Notes under the pieces: model-generated
The model's database searches: none
Told to the model about the DNA's origin: nothing
The model's input: only the letters and a program-made list of their open reading frames with translations
Shown: positions 44,384 to 53,791 of the stretch, piece after piece
How the letters are laid out: each line of letters starts with the position of its first letter
Numbering within the stretch: the first letter of the stretch is position 1
Made by a program: the position numbers and the translations under genes
Assembly: GCA_050872545.1 (NCBI GenBank)
Contig: JBNMHA010000001.1
Coordinates: forward strand, 1-64,000
DNA from: RGIG8597 sp050872545
GTDB lineage: Bacteria > Spirochaetota > GWE2-31-10
Direction: 5' to 3'
Length of the DNA: 64,000 bases

Positions 44384-45289
44384 ATGGAATTCATACTGGA
44401 CTGCTGCACTTGCATAGTAAAGCAAGCGGCTCAAGTAGCTGATATAAAAAATTTTGAAAAAGACAAAGCGAATAAAATAATGCGGAACATTCTGCAGAAC
44501 TTGGCAAATGCCGATTATACAAAATCAACTCCGCAGCTTATGGGTGAAGTCTGGGATATTCTGGAAGAAGAACTCGGCACGCGCGATGTTTACCGAGAAA
44601 TAAAATATTACTACGACAACGCAGTTCTGGAACAAAAAAACCGCATTACCGAAAATATTGCGTCACATAACAGCGACTACGACAGATTTACCAAAGCACT
44701 GATTTTTTCAATCTGCGGAAATCTTATTGATCTGGCAGCAACGGCTTCTTTTGACACACAAACTTTTTTTAATACAGCGGTTAATCTCGCCGCAACTCCG
44801 TTTGCGGTAAATGACACGCAGCTTTTGTATAATGCTCTTAAATCCTGCAAGGAATTACTTTATTTGGGAGACAATTGCGGCGAAATTGTGACCGATAAAA
44901 TCTTTATTCAGGAAATAAAACGTCAATTTCCGCAAATTCATTTTACTTACGCTGTGCGCGGCTTTGCGGTACTGAATGATGTGACAATGTACGATGCCGA
45001 TACAATAAATATGCACGAGGCAGCAACAGTGATTTCAAACGGAAGCAAAGCCGCCGGTACCGTTTTGGAAGAAGTTGATGATAAATTTAAAACAGCTTTT
45101 AATAATGCAGATATAATAATTTCAAAAGGGCAGGGGAATTACGAAAGTTTACACCCAATCGAAAGAGAAAACCTCTTTTTCCTGCTGATGGCAAAATGTC
45201 CGGTAATTGCAAAACTTTTCAATGTTCCGCCGATGTCTGCTATCTGCATGAAAAACACATGTGGCAAAAAAGGTTCGCATGAAAATTAA
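44384..45289 (+). CDS. DUF89 / ARMT1-like metal-dependent phosphatase
   Basis: 301 residues opening MEFILDCCTCIVKQ, then YLGDNCGEIVTDK with the metal-binding Asp-Asn of the family, VISNGSKAAGT and IISKGQGNYESL, ending in CPVIAKLFNVP. Stand-alone DUF89 proteins act on phosphorylated sugars or metabolites (damage control). The family normally has a CxxC near the N-terminus, here CCTC. AGAGG precedes the ATG. Overlaps the next gene by 11 bp, so it may serve the glycan block. Confidence 0.8.
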   Translation: MEFILDCCTCIVKQAAQVADIKNFEKDKANKIMRNILQNLANADYTKSTPQLMGEVWDILEEELGTRDVYREIKYYYDNAVLEQKNRITENIASHNSDYDRFTKALIFSICGNLIDLAATASFDTQTFFNTAVNLAATPFAVNDTQLLYNALKSCKELLYLGDNCGEIVTDKIFIQEIKRQFPQIHFTYAVRGFAVLNDVTMYDADTINMHEAATVISNGSKAAGTVLEEVDDKFKTAFNNADIIISKGQGNYESLHPIERENLFFLLMAKCPVIAKLFNVPPMSAICMKNTCGKKGSHEN

Positions 45290-46448
45290 TGAATTAAGAA
45301 ACTGCACCGGATGTCACGCATGTTATTCTGCATGTCCGCAAGAATCAATTACAATGCACCGCGATAATGAAGGCTTTCTTTATCCTGTCGTAAATAAAAT
45401 TTCCTGTACAAAATGCGGACTTTGCGAGAAAGTTTGTCCAATTATCACGCCGCTTCAGCGTATCGCAACGTCCGACTCCGCAGCATTTGCAGCTATCAAC
45501 AAAAACGACAAAATCAGAGCCGAAAGTTCAAGCGGCGGAATTTTCACCGCAATTGCAGAAAAAATAACAACTATGGGTGGCGTTGTATTCGGCGCAAAGT
45601 TCGCATCCGACTTTTCCGTAATTCACAGCCACACAAGCAACACCGACAACATTGCTGACTTCAGAGGCTCAAAATATGTGCAAAGTATAATAGGAAATTC
45701 TTATAAGGAATGCAAAGATTTGCTTGATTCCGGCAAAACAGTCTTATTTTCCGGTACACCTTGTCAAATCGGTGGTCTGAAAGCCTTTTTGAAAAAAGAT
45801 TACTGCAATCTTATTACTATAGATTTTATTTGCCACGGTGTACCGTCGCCTTTGCTTTGGAAAAAATATATCAGCTTCAAATCAGCGGACGATCAAAGAA
45901 TTACAAAAATCACTTTCCGAGACAAAAGCAACGGTTGGGAAAATTACTCATTCACTGTTAATTATGCTGACGGCAATGTTTGCAGGCAAATTTTCCGAAG
46001 TAATGAATATATGCGGTTATTCCTGAAAGATGTCAGCCTGCGTCCGTCATGTTACAATTGCAATTTCAAAGGAATTTCCCGGTATTCGGATATTACACTT
46101 GGCGATTTTTGGGGAATCCATCAGGAGCTTCCGAGTTTTAATGATAATCGCGGAACGTCTTTTATTATCGTTCACACCGATAATGGTAAAGAAATAATTG
46201 CGAAACTCGACAACTGCATAATACAAGAAATTTCAACAGAACAAGGCGCAAAACATAATCCGTCACTGACAAAATCTGCGAACAGCCCGGCTTCACGAAA
46301 CGCTTTCTTTGCAGATTTGCACGCTGGAAATTTCAACATAAAAAAACTTGCCGCTAAGTATGCTGCCGAATCATTTTCAGTACGGCTTAAAAAAGCATTA
46401 AACTGCGCTTTAAGAAAATTATCGAAAATATTAAGGAAGAAAAAATGA
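45279..46448 (+). CDS. FrhB-like Fe-S flavoprotein (coenzyme F420 hydrogenase/dehydrogenase beta family)
   Basis: 389 residues from ATG 45279 (AAGG five bases upstream); a GTG at 45261 lies earlier. Two ferredoxin clusters are clear, CTGCHACYSACP and CTKCGLCEKVCP. The FrhB domain follows: SSSGGIFTAIAEKI, LFSGTPCQIGGLKAFL, DFICHGVPSPLLW and the late Cys pair in RPSCYNCNFKG. In bacteria without F420 such genes commonly lie beside polysaccharide pyruvyl transferases in exopolysaccharide loci, as here. The redox substrate is unknown. Confidence 0.85.
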   Translation: MKINELRNCTGCHACYSACPQESITMHRDNEGFLYPVVNKISCTKCGLCEKVCPIITPLQRIATSDSAAFAAINKNDKIRAESSSGGIFTAIAEKITTMGGVVFGAKFASDFSVIHSHTSNTDNIADFRGSKYVQSIIGNSYKECKDLLDSGKTVLFSGTPCQIGGLKAFLKKDYCNLITIDFICHGVPSPLLWKKYISFKSADDQRITKITFRDKSNGWENYSFTVNYADGNVCRQIFRSNEYMRLFLKDVSLRPSCYNCNFKGISRYSDITLGDFWGIHQELPSFNDNRGTSFIIVHTDNGKEIIAKLDNCIIQEISTEQGAKHNPSLTKSANSPASRNAFFADLHAGNFNIKKLAAKYAAESFSVRLKKALNCALRKLSKILRKKK

Positions 46449-47557
46449 AAATCGGAATTATGACATTCTGGTGGTCTGATGATAACTATGGACAGCTGCT
46501 ACAGTGTTACGCTCTGCAAAAATATTTACGTGATTTGGGTCATGCTCCGTATCTTATAAGATACAAATGGTATTCTGATGTAATCAAAAATCCGTTGCCT
46601 ATGCGCATTTTGAAAGCTTTGAATCCGGTATTTATGTACAATTTTTTAATAAATAAAAAAAATAAGGCACTGCTGAAAAAAGAAGCAGCCATAAATTCAC
46701 GCGGTTTTGATGACTTTAGAAAACGTTACATTGCACAATCGGAAACACAATTTTTTTCACTGCGGCAACTTAGGGAAAATCCGCCGACAGCTGATGTTTA
46801 CATTGTCGGGTCAGATCAAGTTTGGAACTTCTGGAACAATCCAGTTCGGCGTTTCCGTAATGTTATTCATGCATATTTTCTTGACTTCGGGGCGCAAGAA
46901 ACAAAGCGCGCTTCTTATGCTGCAAGCTGGGGAGTAAAAAATATAAGCTCGGAATATATAAAAGAAATTTCCCCATTGCTTGCAAAATTCGATTATATAA
47001 GCGTGCGTGAATCAAGCGGAATCGATTTATGCAGGAAATGCGGCGCAAAATCCGCAGAATGGGTTCCTGACCCGACGCAGCTTTTATCTGCTGATAATTA
47101 TCGTAATTTGTACAATGAAAACAATTTGCGAAAGCCGCAGAATAAATATCTTCTTCTTTATATTTTAAACAACAAATGCAGTATCGATATTCAAGCTGTT
47201 TACGATTTTGCCGCAGCCCGAAAGTTAGAAGTAATTTATGTAACCGGCAACGGAACAATTGATAAATATCCGAAATTTTTTGCAACTATTCCCGAATGGC
47301 TTTACCTTATTGACAATGCCGAATATGTGATAACCAATTCATTTCATTGCAGCGTATTTTCAATTTTGTTTGGCAAACAATTTGCCGCACTGCCACTGAC
47401 AGGCAAACATGTGGGAATGAACGACAGATTGGAATCACTTTTTAAGCGTTATGAAATAGAACCTCGCTTTATTCATGCGAATGATTTTTCTGTACTGGAT
47501 AAGCCCTACGCCGCAAAGTCGGCAACAAATACAACTGTTAATAAGGAGCTGATTTAA
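46445..47557 (+). CDS. Polysaccharide pyruvyl transferase family protein
   Basis: 370 residues opening KIGIMTFWWSDDNYGQLLQCYALQKYL, with VYIVGSDQVWN and the late ITNSFHCSVFSILFG, standard for the CsaB/WcaK superfamily that adds ketal pyruvate to sugars from PEP. Its ATG overlaps the FrhB-like stop (ATGA), so the pair is translationally coupled and probably works together. Ends one base into the dgt start. Confidence 0.88.
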   Translation: MKIGIMTFWWSDDNYGQLLQCYALQKYLRDLGHAPYLIRYKWYSDVIKNPLPMRILKALNPVFMYNFLINKKNKALLKKEAAINSRGFDDFRKRYIAQSETQFFSLRQLRENPPTADVYIVGSDQVWNFWNNPVRRFRNVIHAYFLDFGAQETKRASYAASWGVKNISSEYIKEISPLLAKFDYISVRESSGIDLCRKCGAKSAEWVPDPTQLLSADNYRNLYNENNLRKPQNKYLLLYILNNKCSIDIQAVYDFAAARKLEVIYVTGNGTIDKYPKFFATIPEWLYLIDNAEYVITNSFHCSVFSILFGKQFAALPLTGKHVGMNDRLESLFKRYEIEPRFIHANDFSVLDKPYAAKSATNTTVNKELI

Positions 47558-48879
47558 TGAACTGGGAACTTTTAATTACATGCAGCGACAATAATGATAA
47601 CAACGGACGAGATTTATTCCAACGAGATCATGACAGATTAATTTTTTCATCAGCATTCCGCAGCTTGAACCAAAAGACACAGGTTTTTCCGATGCCCGAA
47701 AGTTATTTTATCCACAACCGAATGACGCACAGCATAGAAACATCATGCGTAGGGCGGTCACTCGGAGAAAATACCGCCGCAAGGATTGCCGAAATTAATA
47801 AAATAAAAAACGCGTATGAGTTCCAAGTAAAAATCGGACGAATTACAGAAACAGCCTGCCTTGCTCATGACATAGGCAATCCGCCGTTCGGTCATTCCGG
47901 CGAATCTGCAATTTCAAGCTTTTTTGAAACAAATTCGGCAGTTTTATCCGAACTGAACGAGAAGCAAAAAAATGACTTACTAAATTTTGAAGGCAATGCG
48001 CAAGGCTTTCGGCTTTTGTCACGTAAAGAAAGCGAACTAGATGTTACTTACAATGTTTTAGCTGCATTTACCAAATATCCGCGTGAAAGTCATGTCACCG
48101 ATTACAAAGATTGTAAAGCACACGAAAGAAAAGACCAAAAGAAGTACGGTTTTTTCCAAAGTGAGAAAAACATTTTTGTAAATATTGCCGCTGAATTCAA
48201 TTTTCATTCACTTACAAATAGAAATGACATTGCATTTGCCCGTTCGCCTTTGGCTTTTCTCGTAGAAGCTGCAGATGACATTTGTTACACAATAATGGAT
48301 ATAGAAGATGGAGTACGGTTGAAAATTTTACCGTTTGCAAAAGCGAAAGAACTTCTTATGCCGATACTAAAAGTTTCCGAGCACAACAGTATTACTCAAC
48401 GCTGCAGCAGACTTTCCGATGACATTCAAAAAATTGGTTATCTGCGTGCAAAAGTTATAAACGAACTGACACGGCAATGCTGCGATTGTTTTATTGAAAA
48501 CTTAACTGAAATCGAAAATGGAACATATCCCAAATCTTTGATTACCGAAATTCCGAGTGCAAAATCTGTTAATGCTCTGAAAAAACTGGCGGAAAATAAT
48601 TTGTACAATTATCAGCCGGTAGCGGAAATCGAAACTGCCGGTTTTGAGATTATTCACGGACTGCTTGAAATTATTTTGGAACTGCAAACTTCTCCCGACA
48701 CAAAGCGCAATAAACAGCGTGCTTTGTTATTCCCGGAGCATATTGTAAAACCGGCGGAAAATCTTTCGCATTATGAAAAGTTATTGACTGCAACAGATTT
48801 TGTTTCCGGACTGACTGACGGCGCAGCAATTAATTTGTTCAATAAAATACGCGGAGTTTCATTTCCGCGCATTTATTAG
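47557..48879 (+). CDS. dgt: Deoxyguanosinetriphosphate triphosphohydrolase-like protein
   Basis: 440 residues of the HD superfamily. RDLFQRDHDRLIFSSAFRSLNQKTQVF, the first metal His in NRMTHSIETS, HD in CLAHDIGNPPFGHSGE and the later Asp in EAADDICYTIMDIEDG are present. Degrades dGTP to deoxyguanosine and triphosphate. It overlaps the pyruvyl transferase stop by one base, so it sits at the end of the glycan transcript; this is likely historical rather than functional. Confidence 0.88.
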   Translation: MNWELLITCSDNNDNNGRDLFQRDHDRLIFSSAFRSLNQKTQVFPMPESYFIHNRMTHSIETSCVGRSLGENTAARIAEINKIKNAYEFQVKIGRITETACLAHDIGNPPFGHSGESAISSFFETNSAVLSELNEKQKNDLLNFEGNAQGFRLLSRKESELDVTYNVLAAFTKYPRESHVTDYKDCKAHERKDQKKYGFFQSEKNIFVNIAAEFNFHSLTNRNDIAFARSPLAFLVEAADDICYTIMDIEDGVRLKILPFAKAKELLMPILKVSEHNSITQRCSRLSDDIQKIGYLRAKVINELTRQCCDCFIENLTEIENGTYPKSLITEIPSAKSVNALKKLAENNLYNYQPVAEIETAGFEIIHGLLEIILELQTSPDTKRNKQRALLFPEHIVKPAENLSHYEKLLTATDFVSGLTDGAAINLFNKIRGVSFPRIY

Positions 48880-48898
48880 ACTGCTTCATTAAAAAACG

Positions 48899-49942
48899 CT
48901 ATTTGGGTACAAATTCCAGTTTATATTTTTGTTCGATTCGCCGATTTTCCGCATCAACAGCATTTCTTTTTGCTTCATATTCGAGCAGTCTCTTAATATT
49001 TTCCGTCATTTCCTCAAAAGCAATTTCGCCCTCATCGTTAATTTCTTCAACTTTCAGAAGTTCATAACCTACGGCAGTTTCTATAATTTCCGAAACTTCA
49101 CCTTTATTTAAATTAAAAGCCGCACGCTCCAACTTTTCATCCTGCAAGCTTCCTCTTGTAATAAAATCAGGAAGAAAGCCGCCGTTTTCTGTGCTGATTT
49201 TATCTTCTGAATATTTTTTTGCAGCCGCCGCAAAATCTTTTCCGGCAGAAATTTCATTTTTTGCACGGTTGATTTTGGCAAATGATTTCTGTTTATTAAA
49301 GTCCGGTGAAAAACTGACAAATATATGACGCACCTGCAGTGACGGGTTAATTTTGGAAATACTTGGGTTGGTTTTGTAGTAAGCTAAAATATCTTCATCA
49401 TCGGCTTCATCGTAAGAGATTTTCTCATTTCGATATTTTTCGATAATCACATTTTTCTTTAAATCTTCCGCAATAAACGAGTAACTTAACGGAGAATCTT
49501 TTAAATACATTTTAAACTGCTCTACATCCCCAATATAAGCTTCCACTTGTTTATTAATTTCATCTTCATTATAAACAAAGCCCGATGCGGCAATTTCACG
49601 GTAATAAAGTTCTTTCTGAGCAAGAGAATACGCCATAAAATAGAACAGTTCGTTAATTCGGTCTTTTGACACCGCAGAAAAATCAAGACTGTCCGCCGAA
49701 ACCTGATAATACAAAAACGGCAGAACGTATTTATTGGTTACAGAAAATTCTGTTGTATTTACTAAAGGCACTTCATTTTCCAAAGAAAACAACTTGGATT
49801 TCTTTTCCATATTCTTCGCAAAAATAAAAATATTGCCAGTGTAGTTAAATGCATCGGTAGATAAAAAAGGGCTGCATTCTTTTCCGGCAGAGCATGACAT
49901 TAAAACAATAGAAGCTATCAATAAAAAATATTTAACTTTCAC
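48899..49942 (-). CDS. Parvulin-type peptidyl-prolyl isomerase lipoprotein
   Basis: 347 residues, GTG start at 49942 with GGAGA upstream. Lipobox VLMSC (Cys17). An N-terminal SurA-like helical region precedes one rotamase domain: LQVRHIFVSFSPD, AKKYSEDKISTENGGFLPDF, ERAAFNLNKGEVSEIIETAVGYELLKVEEI. Probable periplasmic folding factor for outer membrane or lipoproteins. Convergent with dgt, and downstream of the STAS operon terminator. Confidence 0.85.
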   Translation of the reverse strand: MKVKYFLLIASIVLMSCSAGKECSPFLSTDAFNYTGNIFIFAKNMEKKSKLFSLENEVPLVNTTEFSVTNKYVLPFLYYQVSADSLDFSAVSKDRINELFYFMAYSLAQKELYYREIAASGFVYNEDEINKQVEAYIGDVEQFKMYLKDSPLSYSFIAEDLKKNVIIEKYRNEKISYDEADDEDILAYYKTNPSISKINPSLQVRHIFVSFSPDFNKQKSFAKINRAKNEISAGKDFAAAAKKYSEDKISTENGGFLPDFITRGSLQDEKLERAAFNLNKGEVSEIIETAVGYELLKVEEINDEGEIAFEEMTENIKRLLEYEAKRNAVDAENRRIEQKYKLEFVPK

Positions 49943-49967
49943 TTAACAAATCTCCGTATAACAAAAA

Positions 49968-49995
49968 GAAAAAAGACCTCACTTGCCTGAGGTCT
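49968..49995 (-). terminator. Intrinsic terminator of the STAS/ATPase operon
   Basis: AGACCTCA (49974-49981) pairs with TGAGGTCT (49988-49995) over a six-base loop. On minus, a U-rich run follows toward 49968. It lies 20 bp after the STAS gene stop. Confidence 0.85.
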
Positions 49996-50015
49996 CTGCT
50001 GATAAATACAATAAT

Positions 50016-50402
50016 TTACTGAATTTGAATTTCAATCAAGCCGGGAGCTAACATAGACAACATTTTCAATGAAGTTTCCTGCCAAGTTATCTGAGAATTT
50101 GCGATAACTTTGAAATTATATTTCTTATCTGCCGGCAACGGAGTAACTTTAGTTATCCATTTAATGAGGGTTTTTATTCCGCTGGAATTTAAAAATGTTA
50201 ATTTTGAAAAATCCAGTTCTACATATTTAATACCATTCTCAATTATTTTGTTGTGTATTTGTTCAAAAAAAGGAACAAATATCGGTTCAGGATTCTGAAC
50301 ATCAATATCACCTGAGAAACTTACTTTCACACCGTTATCAAGATCTGTAAGCTCTACATTTGCCTTTTCTGTAACAACATTATCCAATCCAAATTTATTC
50401 AT
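50016..50402 (-). CDS. STAS-domain protein (anti-sigma factor antagonist-like)
   Basis: 128 residues. The motif VELDFSKLTFLNSSGIKTLIKW places a phosphorylatable Ser at the usual STAS position (LNSSG). Paired with the ATPase-fold protein just upstream (16-bp gap), it forms a partner-switch module. The target is not visible; neighbouring MCP and envelope genes are not evidence of it. Confidence 0.82.
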   Translation of the reverse strand: MNKFGLDNVVTEKANVELTDLDNGVKVSFSGDIDVQNPEPIFVPFFEQIHNKIIENGIKYVELDFSKLTFLNSSGIKTLIKWITKVTPLPADKKYNFKVIANSQITWQETSLKMLSMLAPGLIEIQIQ

Positions 50403-50418
50403 ACAATACTACCCCATT

Positions 50419-50901
50419 CTATTTTAAGTCAAAAATTACTGAAACTTTCAATAAATTGTTTTCTGTTGAAAATTTTATATCTGCATTACTCTCATAACGT
50501 ATTCTGGCAAGTCCAAGCTGAGAACCGCCGTCTGTTCTCAATGCAGCTTCCGCCATCTTCTTCAAGTAAACTTCTTCAGGATTACCGCTGTTGATTCTTT
50601 CAATTTCATTTCGCAGAACTTCACAGTTCACCGGATTTGAAAAGTTTTCAACTGAAAGATAAAGCTTGTTTTCTTCCGGCTTATGCTCCACAGTAACTTT
50701 AGTTCCTTCTTCAGATGCATACTTTACCGCATTTTCCAGAAGCTCGCTTGCAGCCATTGATATTACATCGGCTTTCTTGCAGTCTGTCAACGCTATAGCA
50801 AGAAAACTTTGGAGAAATGAACGCACCGCAGCAATGTAAGTCCATCTCGGTCCGAAAACGAGTTCTATAAAACCATCTTTTATATTTTTTGAGAGTTCCA
50901 T
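50419..50901 (-). CDS. RsbW-like ATPase-fold regulator, probably degenerate
   Basis: 160 residues. An N box is visible in SELLENAVKYASEE, and GSQLGLARIRYE may be the late glycine motif, but I see no clear DxGxG box between them. This fits the SiaB/DUF6272-like group that works with a STAS partner. Kinase activity is therefore uncertain. First gene of a two-gene operon divergent from the MCP gene. Confidence 0.65.
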   Translation of the reverse strand: MELSKNIKDGFIELVFGPRWTYIAAVRSFLQSFLAIALTDCKKADVISMAASELLENAVKYASEEGTKVTVEHKPEENKLYLSVENFSNPVNCEVLRNEIERINSGNPEEVYLKKMAEAALRTDGGSQLGLARIRYESNADIKFSTENNLLKVSVIFDLK

Positions 50902-51037
50902 AAAATATTTCTCTATTTATTAATTTTTAATGGAGTCACGATACAATATTGTTTGGTGTATTGCAACAATTTTCTAACCTTTAACTTTTTTCACATTTTT
51001 TTAAACAGAAGTGCATTCTTTTCTTAATGTTCTTTGT

Positions 51038-51064
51038 TAAAGTAAAATTATAAAATTGTCGACC
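51038..51064 (+). promoter_or_regulatory. Candidate sigma-28 (FliA-type) promoter of the MCP gene
   Basis: TAAAGTAA (51038-51045), an 11-bp spacer and TGTCGACC (51057-51064) partly match the motility consensus TAAAGTTT-N11-GCCGATAA. The spacing fits exactly, the -10 half only in part. MCP genes are typical members of this regulon. Confidence 0.35.
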
Positions 51065-51098
51065 TTGTTATATATTTAAACAAAAAAGGTCTGAACAA

Positions 51099-52553
51099 AT
51101 GAAGAACATATCTTTGCATACAAGAACAATTATAACAGCCGCCTCATTAATATTTTTCATTTTCGCTTTAATGTTCATTGGAAGTATTTCTCTATCCAAA
51201 AAGCAGATAAAGAAACGATTCAATGCCGAAATAGAACAATTCAAATCTACAGCTGCCGGCTGCTTATATTTGCCTATAAAGGAAAAACAAACTGAAAACG
51301 TATCTGAAATTCTTTCCGGATTACTGCAAAAAAAAGATGTCTTGTGCATTGAAATATATCTTGCAAATTCACCTAAAGAAATATTTTTTGCCAAACAAAA
51401 AATTGACGGCGATATAAAAGAAACTACGCTCCCTTTTACCGAAACTCCGAAACAAATTGCAACTCAGATGACGTTGCGTCCAATAGATAACACAGGAATA
51501 AGTGCAGGATATATAAGATTTTTCTTCGATACCGCATCAATGCACGCCGATTACAATGAAGCAAGAAGAAGAAGCTTAATTCTGTTTATTTGCGGCTGGC
51601 TTGTATTATCTGCGCTTATATATCTTTTTGTTCAAAGAACTTATCTTTCTCCATTAAAAAAATTAACGGTTAATATTGAAAACCTAAGTGTAACTTCTTT
51701 CGACAGCCAAATTTACATGAAAACATTCCAGAATTCTCAAAGAGAATTTGCTGTAATTGAGAACTTTCTGAATCAGTACATAAGAAAAACTGCCAATATT
51801 ACAGAACGGCTTCAAAATTTTTTCCGACAACTCAAAGATGTTTCCAAAGAGAACTTGAAGTTATCTTTGGATTTTGAAGATTCTGTTAATTCCGAAGCAA
51901 GTGCAATTGAGGAAATTTCGGCTACGTTGGTAGAATCAAGTGCATCTATTTTAAATATTTCAAACAGCACGCATTCAAGTGCAGAAAAACTTTCTACAAG
52001 TGCGGAAAAAGCTAAGGCAAGCTTTACATTAATAGATCAAATCACTTCGTCAATAACCGATATTTCCGAACAATCTAAAAAAATTCAGAATGCGCTGTCA
52101 CTGATTTACGATGTTACAAATGAAACGGAAATGCTAGCAATGAATGCGTCCATTGAAGCTGCAAAAGCCGGAGAATTCGGAAAGGGTTTTTCTGTTGTAG
52201 CAAACGAAATCCGAGAACTGGCAGAAAAATCGCAGGAATCTGTTTCCGACATAGATGAGAAAATCAAACAGAACAACGAAATTGTAGAAAACACACAAAC
52301 CGTCATTGCCGACAGTCAAAAGACATTGAAAGAAATTCTGGAAATGACAGTTGTTTCCGACCAATTTTTGTCACAAATCGCCGTAGCAATTAACGAAACT
52401 TCTACCGGACAAGATGAGTTGTTGAAAGCTGTTGATAATATAAATGCTGCAATGACAAAAATTGTTGGTCTTGTAAGTGAAATGAAGACAAGAGCAAAAA
52501 GAATTGATGAAATCTCTTCTGTAATGGAAAGTGTTCTAAAACAACAGAAGTAA
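51099..52553 (+). CDS. Methyl-accepting chemotaxis protein
   Basis: 484 residues. TM1 at about 11-31, a small periplasmic domain of ~130 residues, TM2 at about 160-178 and a HAMP-like segment come before the long coiled-coil signalling region. The hairpin tip contains NETEMLAMNASIEAAKAGEFGKGFSVVANEIRELAEKS, the CheA/CheW contact. The periplasmic part has no ligand motif I recognise. Single gene with a terminator. Confidence 0.92.
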   Translation: MKNISLHTRTIITAASLIFFIFALMFIGSISLSKKQIKKRFNAEIEQFKSTAAGCLYLPIKEKQTENVSEILSGLLQKKDVLCIEIYLANSPKEIFFAKQKIDGDIKETTLPFTETPKQIATQMTLRPIDNTGISAGYIRFFFDTASMHADYNEARRRSLILFICGWLVLSALIYLFVQRTYLSPLKKLTVNIENLSVTSFDSQIYMKTFQNSQREFAVIENFLNQYIRKTANITERLQNFFRQLKDVSKENLKLSLDFEDSVNSEASAIEEISATLVESSASILNISNSTHSSAEKLSTSAEKAKASFTLIDQITSSITDISEQSKKIQNALSLIYDVTNETEMLAMNASIEAAKAGEFGKGFSVVANEIRELAEKSQESVSDIDEKIKQNNEIVENTQTVIADSQKTLKEILEMTVVSDQFLSQIAVAINETSTGQDELLKAVDNINAAMTKIVGLVSEMKTRAKRIDEISSVMESVLKQQK

Positions 52554-52557
52554 AAAA

Positions 52558-52606
52558 AATGAAGTGTATTCCAAATCTTTCGTGTTAGGAAATACACTTC
52601 ATTTTT
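52558..52606. terminator. Bidirectional terminator between MCP and exported protein genes
   Basis: A perfect 13-bp stem, AATGAAGTGTATT (52558-52570) with AATACACTTCATT (52591-52603), flanked by A residues on the left and T residues on the right. It serves both convergent genes. Confidence 0.88.
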
Positions 52607-52634
52607 TCATAAGCGACTTATTTTATTTAAGCAA

Positions 52635-53054
52635 TTAATTCAAATCAATTTCTATTTCATCAATATTAAATTTTTCGGCAACTTCAGAGCTTACAAGTTC
52701 CGCATATCGGTAAACAGAATCACTGTGATTATCGGAAAGATAAAGTTTAACAGTATCGGCTTTTTTATTTTTCAAAATGATATTCATTTGAGGTGCAATA
52801 GTTTCATCATTTTCAGTAAATCGGAAAGCTTTCTTTTCTCTAAAAAATTTATTAGGAACATACAAAACCTTAACTGAATGATCTCGGTCAAAATAATTGA
52901 TTATAAGACCTTCTCTGCACTGAAAAACTTTTTTAATCATATAATTATTTACAGTGTATTTATCTTCTTTTCCTTCTTCAGATGTTTCCTGAGCAAACGC
53001 ACCCACAGCACAAACGGCAAACGCCAAAATAAAAACCAACATTTTTCTATACAT
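52635..53054 (-). CDS. Small exported protein of unknown function
   Basis: 139 residues from ATG 53054 with AGGAGG seven bases upstream; the TTG one codon earlier is less likely. A signal peptide ends AVGAFA before QETSEEG. The mature part is charged, with alternating basic and acidic strands and no motif I recognise. Probably periplasmic. Single gene. Confidence 0.75.
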   Translation of the reverse strand: MYRKMLVFILAFAVCAVGAFAQETSEEGKEDKYTVNNYMIKKVFQCREGLIINYFDRDHSVKVLYVPNKFFREKKAFRFTENDETIAPQMNIILKNKKADTVKLYLSDNHSDSVYRYAELVSSEVAEKFNIDEIEIDLN

Positions 53055-53277
53055 CAAAATTCCTCCTTAAATCCTTTTATAGAAACTTCCCATATATTAC
53101 CGAAAAGCAGTATAAAATCAAGAAAAAAAAGAGAAAATAATTTACTTTGCCGGAACATTAAGATATACTCCGGCAACAAAAAAACAGATAATCTTAAAGA
53201 AAAACTCTGATTCTTATTGAAGACAAGCTTTAATTTTAATCAAACATTGTGATTTTATAAGGTTAGAAGAGGAGTAA

Positions 53278-53781
53278 ATGTTGGACTTACAAGAATTGCA
53301 TCTTGCAGTAAACGACACATTCAAAGTACTTCCCGCTCCGGGACTGCTCTTATTGTCAAATGACGGAACCCAAAAAAATCTTATTACCATAGGTTGGCTG
53401 CAATTCGGAAATCTTTGGAACAAATGGACAGTAAACGTTTTCATCCGTCTATCACGTCACTCATTTAAAATATTAAACAACAGCGAATATTTTTCACTGA
53501 ATGTTTTAGCCCCACAGAAATATATAAACCAAATAAATCTGTGTGCACAGACATCCGGCAGAAACTGCGACAAAATAAAAGAAAGCGGATTGACAATTGC
53601 TGAAAACAGTGAAACAAAAATAATCTCAATAGCCGAAGCTCAAACCGTATTTGAATGCAAAATTCTCAATAAAGTAATGTTGGACAAAGCAAATCTTTCC
53701 GACGATTTACACAAAAAATTTTATTCAAACGATGACTTTCACCAACTTATTACCGCAGAAATACTAAATATTAAAAGATAA
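53278..53781 (+). CDS. Flavin reductase-like FMN-binding protein
   Basis: 167 residues of the split-barrel flavin reductase family: LLLLSNDGTQKNLITIGWLQFGN near the N-terminus, then WTVNVFIRLSRHSFKILNNSEYFSLNVL, the usual substrate-loop layout. Likely binds FMN and reduces flavin or a small substrate. GAGGAG lies before ATG. First of three tightly spaced genes ahead of the aminotransferase. Confidence 0.8.
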   Translation: MLDLQELHLAVNDTFKVLPAPGLLLLSNDGTQKNLITIGWLQFGNLWNKWTVNVFIRLSRHSFKILNNSEYFSLNVLAPQKYINQINLCAQTSGRNCDKIKESGLTIAENSETKIISIAEAQTVFECKILNKVMLDKANLSDDLHKKFYSNDDFHQLITAEILNIKR

Positions 53782-53791
53782 GGACTGTACT

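Noticed and set aside
51068..51394. A 108-codon minus-strand frame over the MCP start
   Set aside because: Fully antisense to the MCP signal anchor and sensor region, with no ribosome site.
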